From positions 123,137,042 to 123,201,041 of the forward strand of contig NC_081181.1 of the NCBI RefSeq assembly GCF_029867415.1: 64,000 nt of DNA, in the 5' to 3' direction. This stretch comes from Vicia villosa. Taxonomy: Eukaryota; Streptophyta; Magnoliopsida; Fabales; Fabaceae. Shown piece by piece: positions 62,291 to 64,000 of the stretch. Position 1 is the stretch's first letter, and each line of letters opens with the position of its first letter. The position numbers and the translations under genes were made by a program. The notes below the pieces were generated by a model that searched no databases, had not been told where the DNA came from, and saw nothing but the letters and a program-made list of their open reading frames with translations.

Positions 62291-62960
62291 ATGGACTATA
62301 AAGGAAGTAACTCATACAGAAGGTTCGTCTGTGAAGGAAAGCCACCATTACAGGAGCAACAAATAGGTCTAAATCTAAGAACAGAAAAATAATAAAGTGC
62401 TTTAGTTGTAAGCAAATCAGACATTGAATGAATGATTATTCAAACATAAATCATGACTAATCACGTTCTACAAACCTGGCTAAAAATTATAACCCATGCA
62501 TCAAAAGAGATACAAAGTGTTTCATCTAGAAAATGTATAAAAGTGTGATTCGAGACTATGGTTGTTCTTACAAAATAACGTTGCACCTGAAAAGGTTCAC
62601 TACATTCAAGTCATGTAGTTTTAGATTTTTTTATCATCTTGTTGATGATAAAACAAATGATATGATGGTTTTTTATAGGTCTAGGAGAATATGGTTTTTC
62701 TTATAGGTCTAATGAAGATGTGGACATTATAAATGTCATCAAGGGTGTAATGGTTCCTTGACAACAATGGAATAAAGAAGACTGTATGTAACATCTTTAA
62801 AATGTTGGCGAGTATCATTGTATGTGCCACTAAGATTCAAACTATAAAGCTAACATTTACAATAAAGTTGATTTTAGCTGATTAATACAGAGAATCAAGT
62901 CAAGAAGTGCCACAAAATACTAATACAAATAACTATAATTTAACACTTATCAATGATACA
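62291..62960 (+). pseudogene. Old Ty1/copia gag remnant, right part
   Basis: Continues the interrupted frame: MDYKGSNSYRRFVCEGKPP, LQEQQIGLNLRTEK, stop, then (other frame) KCFSCKQIRH, a degenerate gag zinc knuckle that has lost its last ligand. The rest is decayed beyond recognition. Confidence 0.65.
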
Positions 62961-63599
62961 TCTTGAGAATTGGTAACATAAGTCCTCTTAGGAGAATTAT
63001 TAGAATGCTGTTCCTCATCATCAAATCCTTCTAAAATAACTTTGTTATTTTCAACTAGGTGACCTATTTCTTTTATGGTTGATGTAAGGAATACAAAATG
63101 GTTAATGAAAGTGAGAATTTGGAGGACAAAATTGTAATAGGCTAATTAATTTTTTATTGGAAGGCAAAAAAAGCATATATTCCATCCATGTTTACAAAAT
63201 AGACCCTCAGGAAACAAACCGCAAACCGCTAGACAACACCCTAAGCAACATGGGAAAACCTGTTAAGCACGGGCACAAAAAATTCCAGAAAAAATCACTT
63301 GATCCAGAAAAACATCAACCCATTAAGAAAAACACCAAAACACCAGTAAAACCTGACGGACACCAAAGTAGCAATAAAATTTTCCAGACTCGCAGATAAC
63401 AAAAAACTAAAGATAGACTCAAACGCAAATTCTGCCTCAATTGCATGGAACTGAGTAGCGCATATATTCTGAGATGAGCATCCGGCCACTCCCACTGAGA
63501 TGACGGACTGCTCGGCTTCCCCCGAACAATCATCTAGTGATTCCCAAGCACTCATTTGGATTTGTTGTCTAGAGATCGAGATCATAGCTAAATCCGGTC
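62961..63599. other. Intergenic or LINE 3' flank
   Basis: An open + frame of 80 codons at 63157-63399 is lysine-rich (KPVKHGHKKFQKKS) but not recognised. Because a minus-strand LINE lies to the right, this stretch may be its 3' UTR. Confidence 0.3.
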
Positions 63600-64000
63600 A
63601 CCTTTCCCTTGATCCACTACCAAGATAGCCATTGGATATCTCAATGATTGTTGAATTTTCTCCTTCAATATTTTTGAAATTTTTCTCTCGTTTCATTTCC
63701 TCCACCGAGCCCAAGCACATGCAAAGAAGATGACGCTGAACATCTCTGTAAATGCCTTTCCACTAATAATTAAACCACAAATGGTATAGATTTTGCAAAA
63801 CAACATTATCAAAGACAGTAGAAATATTTACCCATCTTAGGATCTCACTCCATATCGATGAGGCTATCAGGCATTCGAAGAAAATGTTTACGGCATTCTC
63901 TTCCTTCCTATAGCCAAAAGAACATGAATTTTGAGATTCGAACAAGATGCCTATTTTGATTAGATTATCTCTTCAAAACATATAAATGTACTCACTACTA
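63600..64000 (-). pseudogene. LINE ORF2 3' end, truncated by the window edge
   Basis: The minus strand at 63945-63763 reads CSFGYRKEENAVNIFFECLI then ASSIWSEILRWVNI, the zf-RVT region of plant LINEs (consensus C..C...ENA.HIFFEC..A..IW). It continues after a stop with GIYRDVQRHLLCMCLGSVEE. One zinc-ligand position is altered, so it is probably dead. The reverse transcriptase would lie beyond the right edge. Confidence 0.7.

Overview
This is plant nuclear DNA. It is AT-rich, with intron-split genes using GT-AG (one GC-AG) junctions, long (TA)n and (GA)n microsatellites, and dense nested transposable elements. Protein matches and repeat style suggest a dicot, most likely a legume of the clover/pea/vetch/alfalfa group; the family assignment is inference.

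Genes, left to right. (1) The 3' part of a tomosyn/Lgl-type WD40 gene ends at 2863 (+). (2) A THEP1/NTPCR-type nucleoside-triphosphatase lies on - (5505-3481), tail to tail with it. (3) A small HMG-box chromatin protein lies on - (7399-6353). (4) A GET1/WRB-type tail-anchored-protein insertion receptor lies on + (13052-14682). (5) A Rab escort protein (REP) lies on + (27745-32777). All five have intact, in-phase exon sets and are unrelated housekeeping genes in trafficking, membrane insertion, chromatin and nucleotide metabolism. I see no pathway cluster.

Everything else is mainly mobile DNA. 7.4-13 kb holds a LINE relic and a GA tract. 15-27.7 kb holds two 294-bp fold-back MITEs with 9-bp target duplications, a broken RPA70-like gene containing a nested DNA element, a PIF/Harbinger-like element with G-rich arms, a SINE with a 16-bp target duplication, and a hAT-type MITE just upstream of REP. 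33.7-35.7 kb is a decayed Helitron with PIF1-type helicase and RPA-like pieces.

36350-43119 is an apparently complete 6.77-kb Mutator-like element. It has ~210-bp terminal inverted repeats and a 9-bp target duplication with one mismatch. It carries an intact DDE transposase gene, a divergently transcribed plant-mobile-domain (PMD) gene, and a small ORF of unknown function. This is the best candidate for an under-described system.

45.2-46.9 kb carries rearranged remnants of the REP gene. 50503-62290 is a non-autonomous LTR retroelement in LTR-internal-LTR-internal-LTR form, flanked by a single 5-bp duplication (ATGGA). It is inserted in an old copia gag remnant and itself contains two solo LTRs with their own 5-bp duplications. 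The right edge (63.6-64 kb) enters a LINE on the - strand.

All exon boundaries and element ends were read by eye. No database, alignment or expression data were available.
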